This document shows, piece by piece, positions 63,006 to 64,000 of a stretch of DNA of 64,000 nt; position 1 is the first letter of the stretch; every line of letters begins with the position of its first letter. The notes beneath the pieces were generated by a model that had not been told where the DNA came from, searched no databases, and worked only from the letters and a program-made list of their open reading frames with translations. Origin of the DNA: MWBF01 sp964614645 (GTDB lineage Bacteria; Chloroflexota; Anaerolineae; CG2-30-64-16); contig CAZTMA010000001.1 of the NCBI GenBank assembly GCA_964614645.1, positions 61,304-125,303 of the forward strand, given 5' to 3'. Both the position numbers and the translations under genes were made by a program.

Positions 63006-64000
63006 TTAAGCTTGCTGCGCCGTGAAGTAGGTGTGGACCTGCTTCAGCCAGTCGATGATGTCGATCTCCTGCGGGCACTTGGTCTCGCACTCGCCGCATT
63101 CGATGCAGTTATCGGCGCGTTCTTCCTCGCGCACCCAGTGGGTGTATGCGAAGCGCATCGGGTCGCGTGCGTTGAACATGACAGCCTGGTTGTATAGCTC
63201 GAAGATGCGCGGGATCGCGACATCGTTCGGGCACGGCTGGCAGTATTTGCAGTTAGTGCACGGTATGGCCGACAGCGCGTCGTATTGTTCGCGTACCCGG
63301 TCTACCAGTGCGAGTTCCTCCGGCGTCATCGTGCCGGGGCCGCTGCGGCCCGCGCTGGCGAGGTTTTCCGCGACCTGCTGGAACGTGCTCATGCCGCTGA
63401 GCAGCAGGCTGACCTCCGGCTGGTTCCAGACCCATTGCAGGGCCCAGTCCGCGGGGGTGCGGTCGGTCCCTGCCGTATCCCAGAGCGCCTGCACCGGCTG
63501 CGGCGGCTTGTTCGCCAGCAGCCCGCCGCGCAGCGGCTCCATGACAACGACCGCCAGTCCCTTGTCCGCGGCATAGTGCAGCCCCGCGGTGCCCGCCTGG
63601 AGGTTCACGTCCATGATGTTGTACTGGATCTGCGCCAGCGTCCAGTTGTCGTAGGCGTCCACGATTTCCTTGAAGGCGTCCAGGCTGTCGTGGAACGAGA
63701 AGCCGAGATGCTGGAAGCGGCCCGCTGCCATCGCGCGTTCAGCCCAGGCCAGCACGCCGAAGTCGCGCACCTTGGCCCAGCTTTCCGCGCCCAGCGCGTG
63801 GATCAGGTAGAAGTCGGGCGGACCTTGCAGGCGTTCGGTCTGCTCGTCGAGCAGCGCATCGAAGTCTTCCGGCTTCTCGACCTTCCAGTGCGGCAGCTTG
63901 GTCGCGACCTTCACCCGCTGCCGGTAGCCGTCCTGCAGTGCGCGGCCGACAAACGGCTCGCTCTGCGAGCGGTGATAGCCGTATGCGGTATCCACGTAGT
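63006..64000 (-). CDS. aldo/keto reductase with C-terminal ferredoxin domain (N-terminus beyond window)
   Basis: The 5' end lies outside; the first visible codons read YVDTAYGYHRSQSEPFVG, with the active-site aspartate and tyrosine region of aldo/keto reductases, so an internal GTG at 63995 is not a start. LPHWKVEKPEDFDALLDEQTERL and FYLIHALGAESW carry the lysine and histidine of the catalytic tetrad. The C-terminal 90 residues have two cysteine clusters, CTNCKYCQPCP and CIECGECETKCPQ, for [4Fe-4S] centres. Such enzymes use NAD(P)H or ferredoxin with carbonyl substrates; the physiological substrate is unknown. Confidence 0.9.
   Translation of the reverse strand, partial: YVDTAYGYHRSQSEPFVGRALQDGYRQRVKVATKLPHWKVEKPEDFDALLDEQTERLQGPPDFYLIHALGAESWAKVRDFGVLAWAERAMAAGRFQHLGFSFHDSLDAFKEIVDAYDNWTLAQIQYNIMDVNLQAGTAGLHYAADKGLAVVVMEPLRGGLLANKPPQPVQALWDTAGTDRTPADWALQWVWNQPEVSLLLSGMSTFQQVAENLASAGRSGPGTMTPEELALVDRVREQYDALSAIPCTNCKYCQPCPNDVAIPRIFELYNQAVMFNARDPMRFAYTHWVREEERADNCIECGECETKCPQEIDIIDWLKQVHTYFTAQQA

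Overview
The window is about 64 kb of GC-rich bacterial chromosome carrying 51 recognisable protein genes and no rRNA or tRNA that I can see. The mix of genes (selenium-dependent molybdenum hydroxylase factors, single-chain pyruvate:ferredoxin oxidoreductase, BMP-type nucleoside importers, short intergenic palindromes at very high density) suggests an anaerobic or facultative member of Chloroflexota, possibly Anaerolineae-like. That placement is inference, not proof. A run of 100 Ns at 23043-23142 is flanked by an identical 55-bp sequence on both sides, so this is a scaffold whose gap is probably not real.

Layout. 1-7193: housekeeping genes (FmdB-like zinc ribbon, gmk, rhomboid-TPR, MEMO/AmrB, priA, TlpA-like thioredoxin, Lgt-like protein), mostly on +. 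7255-16073: a tightly overlapping minus-strand operon with a methyltransferase, a YqeC-MocA fusion and YqeB (maturation of selenium-dependent Mo hydroxylases), an RsmF-like rRNA methyltransferase, gamma-glutamyltransferase, a GT39 glycosyltransferase, a PPase-like protein and a second methyltransferase. 16079-44199: a minus-strand purine catabolic block with a nitroreductase, a hydrolase, Mo hydroxylase 1 (Mo subunit plus FAD/2Fe-2S fusion), ssnA, ygfK, a lipase, a PLP lyase, VanZ-like, threonine synthase, carbamate kinase, ygeW, ygeY, a GntR regulator, Mo hydroxylase 2 (Mo, 2Fe-2S and FAD subunits) and a BMP-type nucleoside ABC importer. 44576-51386: a YbjN-domain protein, a DHOD-like protein, nifJ and an AbrB/PIN toxin-antitoxin pair. 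51457-60857: a second nucleoside importer whose lipoprotein has two complete BMP domains, adenine deaminase and a HyuA-type hydantoinase. 60920-64000: a DsbA-family protein, an ArsB/NhaD-type carrier and an aldo/keto reductase with a ferredoxin tail.

How they may work together (inference from named families). Two importers bring in purine nucleosides or bases; adenine deaminase gives hypoxanthine; two Mo hydroxylases, matured by YqeB/YqeC/MocA, act on purines; SsnA, YgfK, HyuA and YgeY take part in reductive and hydrolytic ring opening; YgeW and carbamate kinase recover ATP from carbamoyl phosphate; a PLP lyase in the place of YgeX would give pyruvate, which NifJ oxidises. The set resembles the ygeW-ygeX-ygeY-ygfK-ssnA-hyuA-xdh cluster reported for anaerobic purine breakdown in gut bacteria, but with a different PLP enzyme, two hydroxylase systems and two importers. 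A 14-bp motif overlapping the predicted transcription start of both the GntR gene and the first importer operon is a candidate operator for the pathway.

The other striking property is the density of small palindromic repeats. Several have been absorbed into coding sequence, including the same inter-domain site of both molybdenum subunits, where two unrelated repeat families are inserted in frame.
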